Positions 24,057 through 32,606 of a stretch of DNA of 32,606 nt are shown here, piece by piece. The notes under the pieces were generated by a model that was given only the letters and a program-made list of their open reading frames with translations, did not search any database and was not told the origin of the DNA. Source of the stretch: SAR324 cluster bacterium SAR324-CTD7B (GTDB taxonomy: Bacteria; SAR324; NAC60-12); the NCBI GenBank assembly GCA_002082305.1, contig LSNO01000036.1, positions 1 through 32,606 of the forward strand, given 5' to 3'. The position numbers were made by a program, and so were the translations under genes. Position 1 is the stretch's first letter; the number at the start of each line of letters is the position of its first letter.

Positions 24057-25763
24057 TCAGTTTTGCCCGGTATGCTCCTGTTCCAACTTGGCCCATGTGT
24101 CCCGCAGGGTTACTGTCCGGTTAAAGACTAAAGCTCCCGGTCGGGACTCTTTTGAATCTACACAAAAATAACCAACACGTTCAAACTGATAAACATCTGC
24201 AGGTTTGGCTTTCAGTAATCCAGGTTCGACACGGCAGGATGTTACGGTCTCAATGGAATCCGGATTTAGGTCATTGAGAAAATTACCACCCGGATCATCA
24301 CTCCCCGGCGAAGGATTAACGAACAGTCGGTCATACAATCGAACTTCAACAGGTACAGAATGCTGAATTGAGGCCCAATGGATGATACCCTTTACCTTGC
24401 GTCCTTCAGCTTTTGCTCCGGATCTAGTGGCCTGGTCGTATGTACAGTGGAGTTCGCGCACTTTGCCGTCACTGTCGTAAATAACTTCTTCGCAGCGAAT
24501 GACGTATGCAAAACGCAGCCGCACTTCTTTTCCAGGAGCGAGCCGGAAATATTTGGCTGGTGGGTCTATACGAAAATCGTCATGGTCAATGTAAATTTCC
24601 CTTGTAAAAGGGACTTTGCGTGTTCCCATTTCCGGGTTTTTAGGATGCCGTGACGGTTCAAATTCTTCCGTTTTATCTTCCGGATAATTTGTAATGACAA
24701 CTTTCAAGGGGCGTAAAACAGCCATTGCACGTGGGGCAGTTTTGTCCAGTTCTTCACGTGCACTGTCTTCAAGAACGCTCATCTCAATGTTGTTTTCGCT
24801 TTTCGAAATTCCGATTCGCTCACAAAACAGGCGGATTGCCGAAGGGGGATAACCACGGCGGCGTAATCCGGAAAGAGTTAACATGCGGGGATCATCCCAA
24901 CCGTTAACATGCCCCTCCTCTACTAGTTGAATTAACCGACGTTTGCTCAAGACTGTATAACGTAGATTGAGTCGCGAAAATTCAATTTGCCTGGGAAGGC
25001 ACGGCGCACTCACCTCAGCCAAAATCCATTCGTACAAAGGCCGATGGTCCTCAAATTCAAGTGTGCAAAGCGAATGGGTTACACCTTCCAGTGCATCCGA
25101 CAAGCCATGTGTAAAATCATAAAGCGGATAAATACACCATTGATCAGCTGTACGCTGATGTGAGATTTTGCGGATTCTGTAAAGGACAGGATCACGGAGA
25201 TTTATATTCGGTGAAGCCATGTCAATTTTAGCTCGTAAAACATGAGTACCGTCTTCAAACTCACCGCCGCGCATTTTCCTGAAGAGTGTTAAATTGTTTT
25301 CAACGCTTCTCTCCCTGAAAGGACTGTTCTTTCCTGGTTCCGTCAGTGTTCCACGGAGTTCTCGGATTTCATCTGCATTCTGGCTTTCAACGTAGGCTTT
25401 CCCCTTTTTGATCAGTTCTTCGGCAAATAAATAAAGCTGTTCAAAATAATCTGATGCATGAGTAAGCCTCTCACCCCAGTCAAATCCCAACCAACGCACG
25501 TCCCGTAAAATCCCTTCGACATATTCATCATCCTCTTTGACCGGATTGGTGTCATCAAAGCGCATGAAGCATTTACCGTCAAACTCGTTTGCAATACCAA
25601 AATTCAGGCATATTGATTTTGCATGGCCAATGTGTAAGTGCCCATTTGGTTCAGGTGGAAAACGGGTAACAATGTGCTGATGTTTCCCTGAATCCAAGTC
25701 TCCACTGATGATGTTGCGGATAAAATCTGTTGCAGGTGCGGGAGTAGAATTTTTGTCTGACAT
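24057..25763 (-). CDS. glnS: Glutaminyl-tRNA synthetase
   Basis: A 568-residue class I aminoacyl-tRNA synthetase that charges tRNA-Gln; the E. coli enzyme is 554. The HIGH motif is HIGH at 44-47 ([17 protein letters not shown]) and the KMSKS equivalent is VLSKR at 271-275. The C-terminal anticodon-binding beta-barrels are complete (residues ~345-560). Possession of GlnRS distinguishes this lineage from bacteria that use the GatCAB route. The start is ATG at 25763, with 185 bp to the GST gene upstream on the same strand. A predicted barrel gene follows after 5 bp. Confidence 0.97.
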   Translation of the reverse strand: MSDKNSTPAPATDFIRNIISGDLDSGKHQHIVTRFPPEPNGHLHIGHAKSICLNFGIANEFDGKCFMRFDDTNPVKEDDEYVEGILRDVRWLGFDWGERLTHASDYFEQLYLFAEELIKKGKAYVESQNADEIRELRGTLTEPGKNSPFRERSVENNLTLFRKMRGGEFEDGTHVLRAKIDMASPNINLRDPVLYRIRKISHQRTADQWCIYPLYDFTHGLSDALEGVTHSLCTLEFEDHRPLYEWILAEVSAPCLPRQIEFSRLNLRYTVLSKRRLIQLVEEGHVNGWDDPRMLTLSGLRRRGYPPSAIRLFCERIGISKSENNIEMSVLEDSAREELDKTAPRAMAVLRPLKVVITNYPEDKTEEFEPSRHPKNPEMGTRKVPFTREIYIDHDDFRIDPPAKYFRLAPGKEVRLRFAYVIRCEEVIYDSDGKVRELHCTYDQATRSGAKAEGRKVKGIIHWASIQHSVPVEVRLYDRLFVNPSPGSDDPGGNFLNDLNPDSIETVTSCRVEPGLLKAKPADVYQFERVGYFCVDSKESRPGALVFNRTVTLRDTWAKLEQEHTGQN

Positions 25764-25948
25764 GTTTGGTTATAAAATTATTTGATGTTTTGATAGACAA
25801 ACTCGTAGGAAGTTGTCATTCTCGCAAAAGCGGAAACCAGGAACTTGAACGTATCTTAAATAATAGATTATCTCTGTCGCTGGATTGACTGACAAGTGTG
25901 ATATTTTGATTATTTATGTCTGCATTTGATTGATTAGCCGTATCTTTC

Positions 25949-26632
25949 TCAGACTGCGTATCCCACTGCATTCCTGGCCAGTCCATCATGAAGGTTAAGC
26001 ATCTTTTCACGCCAGGAGTAAACAGAATCATCGGCATTAAGTAGAGAAAATTCTGAAATACAACGTGCCCACTGAAATGCTCCAAAAACAATATAATCAG
26101 AAAAGCCCGGAGTTTCTCCTGCAACAAAATCCTGTTTTTTGAGTGTTGTCCTTAATGGATTCAGTAATTTTTGAAATCGCGGCAAACGCTCATCGCGGTT
26201 TATTACAATTTCTTCCAGTGCTTTGCCAAAGAGTTTTTCACGGCTTTCCCGAAAATAATTTTGATCTTTCTGAGCCAGATTATTGTAAATGTCCATTACC
26301 AGTAACTGCAGTAATTCCGGATGTAAAACTGTCTCAACCCAAAATTTTATGAAAAGCACTTCACCATGATCGAGTTTCAATGAAGGCGTATCCGGATATT
26401 CCGTTTCCAGGTATTTTGCAATTTCCCATGAATCTGAAATAGTATTTTCAGCATCAATCAAAACCGGTACTCTCTCCTGTCCAGAAAAACTAATTGCTTC
26501 TTTTTCAGTAAAATGCCAGGGCAGGCTCTCAACTTCGAGTCCCTTGTGTGCCAGAGCCATGCGTGCCCGCCAGCAATAAGGACTGAATCTTCTATTTTCA
26601 TCTGCACCTGCCAATTCATATAATTTTTTCAT
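25949..26632 (-). CDS. Glutathione S-transferase, LigE/beta-etherase type
   Basis: A 227-residue cytosolic GST. The N-terminal thioredoxin fold has the glutathione-site motif RFSPYCWRARMALAHKGLEV (15-34) and VPVLID with a following DSWEIAKYLE, which is the arrangement seen in LigE-like beta-etherases and their many uncharacterised relatives. The C-terminal half is all-helical (PGFSDYIVFGAFQWARC). It may reduce or detoxify electrophiles; lignin-type ether cleavage is not implied. The start is ATG at 26632. Neighbours on the same strand are the AICAR transformylase upstream (74 bp) and glnS downstream. Confidence 0.88.
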   Translation of the reverse strand: MKKLYELAGADENRRFSPYCWRARMALAHKGLEVESLPWHFTEKEAISFSGQERVPVLIDAENTISDSWEIAKYLETEYPDTPSLKLDHGEVLFIKFWVETVLHPELLQLLVMDIYNNLAQKDQNYFRESREKLFGKALEEIVINRDERLPRFQKLLNPLRTTLKKQDFVAGETPGFSDYIVFGAFQWARCISEFSLLNADDSVYSWREKMLNLHDGLARNAVGYAV

Positions 26633-26706
26633 AAAGTTTCCTGGTTGATTCCTGTAATAAAATAAAAAATTTTAACTTAATTGGAGTCAAGTGCTGCTAA
26701 AAATAA

Positions 26707-27906
26707 TCAGTGATGAAAAAGTCGTATTCCGGAAAAGGCCATCACCATTTCATATTCATCCGATGCAGAAATCACTTCTTCATCTCGGTTGCTGCCTCCG
26801 GGCTGAACTATAAAGTTTACACCACGTTTTGAGGCCTGATCGATATTGTCACGAAAAGGAAAAAATGCGTCTGATGATAAACTTACTCCTTTAAGCTTGG
26901 CAAGCCATGCTGCTTTTTCTTCTTGAGGAAGAGCTTCTACCGGAGCACTAAACTGACTTTTCCAGGCCCGAAGCTCGGGGTCAGTCATTCCTCCATCTAT
27001 GCAGAGAATGCGGGCATTTGTTCGTTCAACATTACTGACTTGTTCATGAAAGGGCAGATTCCGGACTTTAGGATGCTGTCGCATAAACCATGTTTCGGCT
27101 TTACTTCCGGCCAGTTTGGTGCAGTCCACCCGGCTTTGCTGACCTGCTCCAATGCCGATCATTTGTCCATCCAATGCATAAGCCACAGAATTTGACTGAG
27201 TATATTTTAGTGTAATTGAGGCCAAAATTAAATCGCGACGTGCCGCAGCTGACAGTTGCTTTTTTTTCGTTACAACTTCAGTTAATAAAGATTTTTCGTT
27301 GATTTTAACCGTGTTCCGCAATTGCGAAAAACCAACACCATAAACTTCTCTGAATTCAGTTTCTGGAGCTCTAAACTCTGTGTCTGCTAGCAAAATTAAG
27401 TACTTCCCGCCCTTTTTTTCTTTAAGCAGTTTTAGTGCATCGTCATCAAATCCAGGTGCAATGATACCGTCTGACACCATTTTCCTGATAAGCTCAGCAG
27501 TGTTAACATCGACTTTTCGGCTGAGCGAGATGAAATCACCAAAAGAAGATAAAGGATCTGCTCCACGTGCCCTGATATATGCAGTTGCCAGCTGTGAAAG
27601 TTCCAGATCTTTGCAGTCGTAAACTTCCTTTAAAATGTCATTCAGAGGCACACTGACGGCGGCTCCCGCCGGACTTACGTGTTTGAAAGAAGCTGCAGCC
27701 GGAAGCCCAAGAACTTCATCAAGTTCCTGTACCAACTGCCATGCGTTGAGTGCGTCCAGCAAATTGATGTAGCCCGGTTGACCGTTCAGTACAGAAAATG
27801 GCAGTTTGCGTCCTTCAAGTGAGTGAATTGCGGCAGGCTTTTGATGGGGATTGCAACCGTATTTGAGCTCAAATTGCTGCAAATAGTTTTGTTTTTTTGA
27901 AGTCAT
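26707..27906 (-). CDS. Stand-alone AICAR transformylase (PurH C-terminal type)
   Basis: A 399-residue protein equal to the transformylase half of PurH. It uses 10-formyl-THF to formylate AICAR to FAICAR, step nine of purine synthesis. It begins at the place where that domain starts in bifunctional PurH (LKYGCNPHQKPAAI). The catalytic Lys75-His76 pair lies in FKHVSPAGAAV, and RGADPLSSFGD, IGIGAGQQSRVDC, and SDAFFPFRDNID with GVNFIVQPGGS complete the active site. The usual ~200-residue N-terminal IMP cyclohydrolase domain is absent and no frame upstream supplies it. Cyclisation must come from another gene. The ATG at 27906 has a weak ribosome binding site. Confidence 0.92.
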   Translation of the reverse strand: MTSKKQNYLQQFELKYGCNPHQKPAAIHSLEGRKLPFSVLNGQPGYINLLDALNAWQLVQELDEVLGLPAAASFKHVSPAGAAVSVPLNDILKEVYDCKDLELSQLATAYIRARGADPLSSFGDFISLSRKVDVNTAELIRKMVSDGIIAPGFDDDALKLLKEKKGGKYLILLADTEFRAPETEFREVYGVGFSQLRNTVKINEKSLLTEVVTKKKQLSAAARRDLILASITLKYTQSNSVAYALDGQMIGIGAGQQSRVDCTKLAGSKAETWFMRQHPKVRNLPFHEQVSNVERTNARILCIDGGMTDPELRAWKSQFSAPVEALPQEEKAAWLAKLKGVSLSSDAFFPFRDNIDQASKRGVNFIVQPGGSNRDEEVISASDEYEMVMAFSGIRLFHH

Positions 27907-28105
27907 TAAATTCTTTGCTCTTTAAGTTGAAGGCGGGATCTGAATGCTGTCACTTAGATCGTAGCTCTTCAAACTCAAAGATTCAAGGATTCATTGGTTC
28001 AGCAGGCGGGTAAGTAAATAAAGCTGAATTAGCAGCAGAGGGTCAGCAATAATCCAATTTAGCTGGGTATATTAAGTCAGGACTGACGGTCTCATATCCA
28101 GTTGG

Positions 28106-28687
28106 TTATTCCCAATTTGGAACTTCTGATTTGCCTGGTTTTGATTTTTTTTTCAAGGAGGTCTTTTTTGAAGTGGAAGGAGAGCTTTTTTTCAGTTCCT
28201 TCCGTTTAGAATCTGCTTCAGCAATTTTGGCTTCTCTTTCTTGTTCTTTCCTAACCGCTTCCAGTCGTTCCTGTGCTTTTCTCAAGCTCAACATATCCTG
28301 GTAGCGATTGAAATAGATATCTGCCAGGCGACTGTTAGACATTTTGTGGTGAGCAAGTGCCAAATTGTAATATGTGTCTGTTTGATTTGGAACAAGTGAC
28401 TCTACACGTTTGAAGGAATCAATGGACTCACTGTAGTTGCCGATTTCATAGTAGGTTAGTCCAAGATTATAATGAAAATTAGGAGACTCACTGTCCAAAC
28501 TGATTGCCTTCTGGTAGTTCCAAATTGCTACCTGGTAATCCCGATGTTTCAGGGCTTCGTTGCCCTCACTATAATAGCGTAATGCTGATTTATGGATTTG
28601 AACTTCATCTGTACAGGCTCCAATCATAAGCGGAAACAGGAGCAGCAGGAAAAATCGAGATTGAAGATTTATAGATTTAAGATACAC
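28106..28687 (-). CDS. TPR-containing lipoprotein
   Basis: A 193-residue predicted lipoprotein. The signal segment (RFFLLLLFPLMIGAC) ends in Cys25, which would carry the lipid anchor. Residues ~35-135 hold about three TPR helix pairs (NEALKHRDYQVAIWNYQKAI; FHYNLGLTYYEIGNYSESI; TYYNLALAHHKMSNSRLADI). A long charged coiled-coil-like and Lys/Ser-rich tail follows (residues ~136-193). TPR lipoproteins of this size, such as PilF or BamD relatives, help assemble envelope complexes; the partner here is unknown. The start is GTG at 28687 without a clear ribosome binding site. It is divergent from the group starting at 28879. Confidence 0.75.
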   Translation of the reverse strand: MYLKSINLQSRFFLLLLFPLMIGACTDEVQIHKSALRYYSEGNEALKHRDYQVAIWNYQKAISLDSESPNFHYNLGLTYYEIGNYSESIDSFKRVESLVPNQTDTYYNLALAHHKMSNSRLADIYFNRYQDMLSLRKAQERLEAVRKEQEREAKIAEADSKRKELKKSSPSTSKKTSLKKKSKPGKSEVPNWE

Positions 28688-28878
28688 TGGAAATTCAATA
28701 TAAAACAGGGTGTACTCTAAATAATTCTAAAAAGCAAAATTATGTTAGTTTTGTTTGACTGGTGATCTCTGCAACCGTTCTCATTTTTGCTCAAGGATTG
28801 CATTATTGATCAGGAATGTTTCCCGTTTCCAATTTGTCGGAAATCAATCATGCATAATTCATACTCAACAACATACTG

Positions 28879-29313
28879 ATGCAACGAAATTTGTTTCTGC
28901 TTTTATCGCTTTGTGGCTTCCTCTTATGGAAGACTCCTCTTCTGCCAGTACAGCCAGTCTTTGCTCAAGAACTGGATGAACAAATTGAAAAAGAAGTCAA
29001 AGCAGAAAAGGAGAGGCAGAAATTTATTGAAGAAATGCAAACCTTGCTGGATGCAGCAATGAAATCTGGTTTTTCTGAAAAGGAAATCAGGGAGATTACC
29101 GTCACACGCAATGGAAAAGTGGTGCATATCTGGGATTTTTTGGAACAGGAAAAATTGCGTGAGAAAAAGGATGCACTTGCCAGAAAGAGTTCTATTCCAC
29201 GTGACCGTTACTTAACAGTGATGGATATTGCAGATGAATTAGAAGGTGGGGAAACCAGAGATTTAGATGCCTTGAAAGATAAAAGCATTTTTGTAGGAGC
29301 AGAAGAAAAATGA
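28879..29313 (+). CDS. Secreted coiled-coil protein of unknown function
   Basis: A 144-residue protein with a signal peptide (MQRNLFLLLSLCGFLLWKTP and on to VFAQ, cleavage near residue 29-30). The mature part opens with a very charged helix (ELDEQIEKEVKAEKERQKF), then a small domain with ITVTRNGKVVHIWDFLEQE, and a C-terminal acidic segment. I do not recognise a family. Its stop overlaps the start of the kinase gene in ATGA (29310-29313), so the two are translationally coupled. It is divergent from the TPR lipoprotein. Confidence 0.7.
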   Translation: MQRNLFLLLSLCGFLLWKTPLLPVQPVFAQELDEQIEKEVKAEKERQKFIEEMQTLLDAAMKSGFSEKEIREITVTRNGKVVHIWDFLEQEKLREKKDALARKSSIPRDRYLTVMDIADELEGGETRDLDALKDKSIFVGAEEK

Positions 29314-29903
29314 AGATTCTTGCAGTGTCTGGCGGTTCCGGCTGCGGGAAAACGCTTTTTACGAAATTGTTGGTTAAGCGTTTACCCAAATCGGCGGTGT
29401 TGCCGTTGGACAGTTACTACAAAGACCGACCTGATAATATTCCACCTGAAGAATATGATTTTGACATTCCTCAAGCTTTCGATTTTGATTTGTATCATGA
29501 GCATCTGGATCGTTTGATTTCAGGCAAATCTATAAAGATGCCGCATTTTGGTTATGAATCAGGAAAACGAAAGACGAGCTTCTCTGAGATAGATCCAAGT
29601 GAGTATTTGATTATTGAAGGTCTGCATGTTTTGCTGCATTCCAGAGTCCGGGAAATGTTGTCTTATTCCTTCTACATGGAGTCGCCTTTGGATGTGGCAA
29701 TTTGCAGGATGTGTCTGAGAGATATCAAAAATTTCGATGTAACTGCAGAGTACCGCCTTAATCAATATTTGAAGTTTGTACGGCCTGCCTATTTTAAATA
29801 TATTATGCCGACAAAACAGTATGCAGATATAGTTATAAAAAATAATTACGATAGTCATCTTGATGAATTTGTTGGTGATTTTTTACTTAAGATGAAACTA
29901 TAA
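29310..29903 (+). CDS. Uridine kinase-like P-loop kinase
   Basis: A 197-residue nucleoside kinase of the Udk/phosphoribulokinase group. The Walker A is GGSGCGKT (8-15); LPLDSYYKD supplies the substrate Asp; PQAFDFDLYHEHLDRL, YLIIEGLHVL and the late FVRPAYFKYIMPTKQYADIV match the Udk order. It should phosphorylate uridine or cytidine in pyrimidine salvage. At 197 residues it is a little shorter than typical Udk (~210), and the usual R-RD-x-x-ERG segment reads CLRDIKNFD, so the true substrate may differ. The start overlaps the stop of the upstream gene by four bases. Confidence 0.85.
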   Translation: MKILAVSGGSGCGKTLFTKLLVKRLPKSAVLPLDSYYKDRPDNIPPEEYDFDIPQAFDFDLYHEHLDRLISGKSIKMPHFGYESGKRKTSFSEIDPSEYLIIEGLHVLLHSRVREMLSYSFYMESPLDVAICRMCLRDIKNFDVTAEYRLNQYLKFVRPAYFKYIMPTKQYADIVIKNNYDSHLDEFVGDFLLKMKL

Positions 29904-29982
29904 TTTTTTATATTGCTTAAGTTTGTGAACGAGAATTGTTTTCTTACTGTCTCCCCCTTCCACACTATTTAAAATAACCTGA

Positions 29983-30408
29983 ATGGAACTGCTTAAACGA
30001 TATTCTATCTCATTTGGAATTGCAGGAGTTCTGCTTTATTTTTTTACGATTTGGGTTGAGAAGCAACACGAGAGTAATATGCCTCACAATTTAACAGCAA
30101 AAATCGAGGAGATTGTGACGATTATTCTTCCTGTGAAACGCTATTTTGAAAAGTGTCTTGATTTAAGTGAATCTCAGGAACTTCAATATGGTTTTGATTC
30201 TCAGGCTCCATTGTCGTTTAATCTTCACTACCATCAGAAGGGTGAAATAAATTATACGTTTAAAGAGGACTCGATTGATGAACTGGAAAACACATTTCAG
30301 CCGGAAAAAAGGGGTTATTATTGTTTGCAATGGGGAAATTCCGGAAAAGAAAAGGTAGAAATGAATTATCATTTCAAGATTCTTAAACGGGCTTCAGTCA
30401 ATGACTGA
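29983..30408 (+). CDS. Membrane-anchored protein with a GOLD-like beta domain
   Basis: A 141-residue protein with one N-terminal membrane helix (residues ~8-25, ISFGIAGVLLYFFTIWV) and a soluble beta-rich rest. LSFNLHYHQKGEINYTFKED, then KRGYYCLQWGNSGKEKVEMN, has the pattern of GOLD (p24-type) domains: a hydrophobic strand with alternating His, then G-Y-Y-x-L-x-W-x-N. This assignment is by pattern only. GOLD domains usually bind partners in membrane traffic or signalling. It is 79 bp after the kinase gene and 49 bp before the tRNA. Confidence 0.65.
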   Translation: MELLKRYSISFGIAGVLLYFFTIWVEKQHESNMPHNLTAKIEEIVTIILPVKRYFEKCLDLSESQELQYGFDSQAPLSFNLHYHQKGEINYTFKEDSIDELENTFQPEKRGYYCLQWGNSGKEKVEMNYHFKILKRASVND

Positions 30409-30457
30409 ATGTGCAGACAATCGATTTTGAAAAGATTTTTGTTAAATTGAAATAGTT

Positions 30458-30540
<83 letters not shown>

Positions 30541-30569
30541 ATAATATCAGTGACTTATCCCCGGAAACG

Positions 30570-30608
30570 ATGCATACTCATGCATACGGATGCATACGAA
30601 ATGCATAC
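30570..30608. repeat. Four ATGCATAC octamers, iteron-like
   Basis: Exact copies of ATGCATAC start at 30570, 30580, 30590 and 30601, so the spacing is 10, 10 and 11 bp, close to one helical turn. They lie 30 bp beyond the tRNA-Leu 3' end. Such phasing suits cooperative protein binding, for example by a recombinase or replication initiator; no gene for one is seen. Confidence 0.85.
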
Positions 30609-30761
30609 AAATTGAAAGGAGAGACATGGAAATTATTGAAGGATGGCATTTACAGGAGGACGGGAGCTAAAACGGTGCTTCAACTGGTAATGTTTAGTGT
30701 TTCCCCAAGCAGTTCTGCTCATTTTATTGTTACCGAGCCATCCACCGTAAGAAGAATGGTT

Positions 30762-31463
30762 TTATGACTGACCTTCCACCACCACAAAAGAGGAAATCTT
30801 CAAGGGCTGGCTTATGTTGTTGGAAGAATCGGTAAGGGTCATGGTGCAGTTGTTATAAGCTCCTGGTTCTGCTGTCAGTAGGGCAATGTGGTTAATACCG
30901 ACAACTGCGTTGTCAACGTTGCCCCTGCACTTGCCGCTGAAGTTGAGTGTCCCTGACTTGGAGGTTTTGAAGGAGTAACTCGGTCGGTCCGATTTGACGA
31001 TTTTGGGAACCGGATGGACCTCGGCGATCATCGATGTGGCAATATCTAAGATAATGGGTTCACCTCCTTTGACAGGGACACCGGCTGCGATGGGATTAGC
31101 TGAGAGGCGCCGATCACTTCCACCAAATGGAGCGACCAGTATGCCAAACCCGCTTGTGTTGACAAAATGGATCGATACCATTCCCCGGCTTGCCACTAAC
31201 TCAGCCCAGGCCCCAATTCGCCCCAAGTGCCCACAGTCTTTGATCGCGAGAACCGCCACACCGATGTTTGAAGCTTTTTCAATTGCCAAGTCCACCGCTT
31301 CGGTAGCGATGACTTGACCATAATCAAAATCACCCGTTACTGCGATTATTGATTCACTCTCCATGGTGATTCGGGCATGACGGTTTGAACGGACCATATC
31401 CAACCTTAACCATTCTAGATACTTAGAAACCCGAATTACACCATGGGAATCGTGTCCTACCAA
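30762..31463 (-). pseudogene. Chimeric ORF: Ldh/malate dehydrogenase fragment joined to an Ig-like surface domain
   Basis: Residues 1-~145 (31463 to about 31025) match the central part of the Ldh2/malate-lactate dehydrogenase family: GHDSHGVIR, AIEKASNIGVAVLAIKDCGH, VAPFGG, NPIAAGVP, ILDIATS. The frame then passes, near 31010-31025, into PSYSFKTSKSGTLNFSGKC and a later YNNCTMTLTDSSNNISQPLK, a pattern known from repeated Ig-like domains of bacterial surface proteins. The dehydrogenase lacks its N-terminus (cut at the IS end) and its C-terminal half. The frame is open across the joint and to the IS border, but there is no start codon of quality. It is a fusion of two gene remnants, unlikely to be functional. 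Confidence 0.7.
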
Positions 31464-31476
31464 GTTCGAATCAATT

Positions 31477-32531
31477 GGCTCTATTTGCGTTAAATGTTGA
31501 CAGACTTTCTTGGATCTGTCAGACTATGTCTGGAACTGTTAAATCTTTGTAGGGAGAAGGAGATGGATCATACTGAATTCAAACAATATCTTTTGTGTCT
31601 TGAGGGGTTGAGCCCGGCACAAAAAAGGAAGCTGTCCGATGCCTTGCGAGTCAAGGATGAAGGTGAGACCGTCGCAGAGGCCCTTGAGAAGCGCATCAGC
31701 GTGGGCGGACACTGCCCTCATTGCGATCATGATCAACTTCAAAGGTGGGGCACCGCACACGGGATGCAGCGCCACCGTTGCAAGAGCTGCCTGAAGACCT
31801 TCAACGCAGTCACCGGGACCCCCTTGGCGCGCCTGCGGAAAAAGGAGAAGTGGCTGGAGTATTCCAAGGCGATGATTGACGGCCTGAGTATCCGCAAGGC
31901 GGCCCGGAAATGCGGGATCGACACAACCACCAGCTTCCGGTGGCGTCACCGTTTTCTGCATGGGTTGAGGGACAAGAAGGATCGCAGCCTCAAGGGGATA
32001 GTCGAGGCCGACGAGACCTTCTTCCTGGAATCGTTCAAAGGTTCTCGGAATCTGGGGCGCACAGCCCGCAAAAGGGGTGGCAAGGCCGCGAAGCGGGGAT
32101 TGTCGGCAGAGCAAGTCCCGGTTCTGATCGCGAGGGACCGTCACGGGGAGATGACGGACGAAGTGCTCAAAGACCTCAGCGAAGCCTCGATCACCAAAGT
32201 GCTCAAGCCTGTCGTGGCGCAGGACGCGATCCTTTGCACGGACGGGAACAAATCCTATCGGGCATTTGCGAACGCCGAGAACGTCACTCATGTCCGGCTG
32301 ATCGCTTCCAAGAAGAGCAGGGTCATTGACAAGGTCTGTCACATTCAGAATGTCAACGCATATGACAGCCGTTTAAAAGGCTGGATGCACCGCTTCAATG
32401 GAGTTGCAACAAAATACCTCCCGAATTACTTGGGATGGCGGCGATGCCTTGAAAAACAGGGAAGCTCAATCGTTCCGACGAGGTATCTCAGCTATGCTTT
32501 GGAGTGACCAACACGTAACGCAAATAGAGCC
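31477..32531 (+). mobile_element. IS1595-family insertion sequence, complete
   Basis: The ends are perfect 16-bp inverted repeats: GGCTCTATTTGCGTTA at 31477-31492 and its complement at 32516-32531; similarity goes on for a few more bases (TGTTG). The element is 1055 bp with one transposase gene. IS1595 elements normally make 8-bp target duplications. Here the left flank AATCAATT (31469-31476) and the right flank ATCTTTTT (32532-32539) do not match, which suggests recombination or a deletion after insertion. The element is visibly more G+C-rich than its surroundings. Confidence 0.9.
31563..32507 (+). CDS. IS1595-family transposase (ISXO2-like)
   Basis: A 314-residue transposase from ATG at 31563, chosen because GGGAGAAGG precedes it; an ATG further up (31494) adds 23 unsupported residues. 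Zinc ribbon: Cys51, Cys54, Cys73 and Cys76 (CPHC, then CKSC). A helix-turn-helix-like segment follows (LSIRKAARKCGIDTTTSFRW). The catalytic core of the ISXO2-like domain has Asp150 (IVEADETFFLES) and Asp227 (AILCTDGNKSY), and the third residue is probably Asn263 or Asn265 in HIQNVNAYDSRLKGWM, as in the DDN-type group. The C-terminal RFNGVATKYLPNYLGWRR is a family signature. It looks intact and could be active. Confidence 0.92.
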   Translation: MDHTEFKQYLLCLEGLSPAQKRKLSDALRVKDEGETVAEALEKRISVGGHCPHCDHDQLQRWGTAHGMQRHRCKSCLKTFNAVTGTPLARLRKKEKWLEYSKAMIDGLSIRKAARKCGIDTTTSFRWRHRFLHGLRDKKDRSLKGIVEADETFFLESFKGSRNLGRTARKRGGKAAKRGLSAEQVPVLIARDRHGEMTDEVLKDLSEASITKVLKPVVAQDAILCTDGNKSYRAFANAENVTHVRLIASKKSRVIDKVCHIQNVNAYDSRLKGWMHRFNGVATKYLPNYLGWRRCLEKQGSSIVPTRYLSYALE

Positions 32532-32606
32532 ATCTTTTTTATTCATGGCAGTACGGGTGAGTTCTTGGTTCAAGCACCTTTTTTCAAGGAAGCAACGGCT
32601 TGATGC

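Noticed and set aside
31539..32342. Long antisense frame across the transposase gene
   Set aside because: A shadow of the G+C-rich transposase; no family resemblance.
32532..32606. Minus-strand C-terminal end HQAVASLKKGA with stop at 32570
   Set aside because: Too short to identify and cut by the window edge; it shows only that the missing dehydrogenase part does not follow the IS here.

Overview
The window looks like a chromosomal segment of a moderately AT-rich Gram-negative bacterium. It encodes outer-membrane beta-barrel proteins, lipoproteins, a glutaminyl-tRNA synthetase, a soluble transhydrogenase and a class III adenylate cyclase fused to TPRs. The mix resembles marine deltaproteobacterial or SAR324-like genomes, but that placement is only a guess; no rRNA or other taxonomic marker is present.

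Left part (1-7.1 kb), accessory and decaying: a gene-free stretch with a long imperfect inverted repeat around a perfect 22-bp palindrome; the truncated 5' end of a type I restriction methylase gene (hsdM); several small hypothetical genes; three MORN-repeat genes (one cytoplasmic, two with signal peptides); an Omp85-type barrel; a lipoprotein pseudogene; and a 39-codon membrane-protein gene that has its own promoter. Five near-identical promoter-like segments (-35 TTGTAA or TTGAAA, 16-17 bp, -10 TATATA or TATATT, with conserved spacer bases) precede the hsdM remnant, a 65-aa gene and the two secreted MORN genes. Three of the repeat copies also share a hairpin, which gives the region a cassette-like look.

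Middle part (7.2-30.4 kb), ordinary metabolic chromosome: aldo/keto reductase, MFS exporter, cyclase-TPR, DsbA/HCCA-isomerase-like protein and fmt on the minus strand. On the plus strand lie an acyl-CoA carboxylase carboxyltransferase, an AI-2E/PerM permease, a HisN-type phosphatase and D-cysteine desulfhydrase. Back on the minus strand are sthA, an aminotransferase and an unknown membrane protein. A divergent dihydropteroate synthase is on plus. On minus follow glnS coupled to a predicted barrel protein, a GST of the LigE type, a stand-alone AICAR transformylase and a TPR lipoprotein. A short plus-strand group follows: a secreted coiled-coil protein, a uridine-kinase-like protein and a membrane-anchored beta-domain protein.

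Right end (30.4-32.6 kb), rearranged: tRNA-Leu(UAG), then four ATGCATAC octamers spaced about one helical turn apart, then an ORF that joins part of a malate/lactate dehydrogenase gene to an Ig-like surface domain. A complete IS1595-family element follows, with 16-bp perfect ends but no visible target duplication. The tRNA, the repeats, the chimera and the IS together suggest an integration or rearrangement hot spot.
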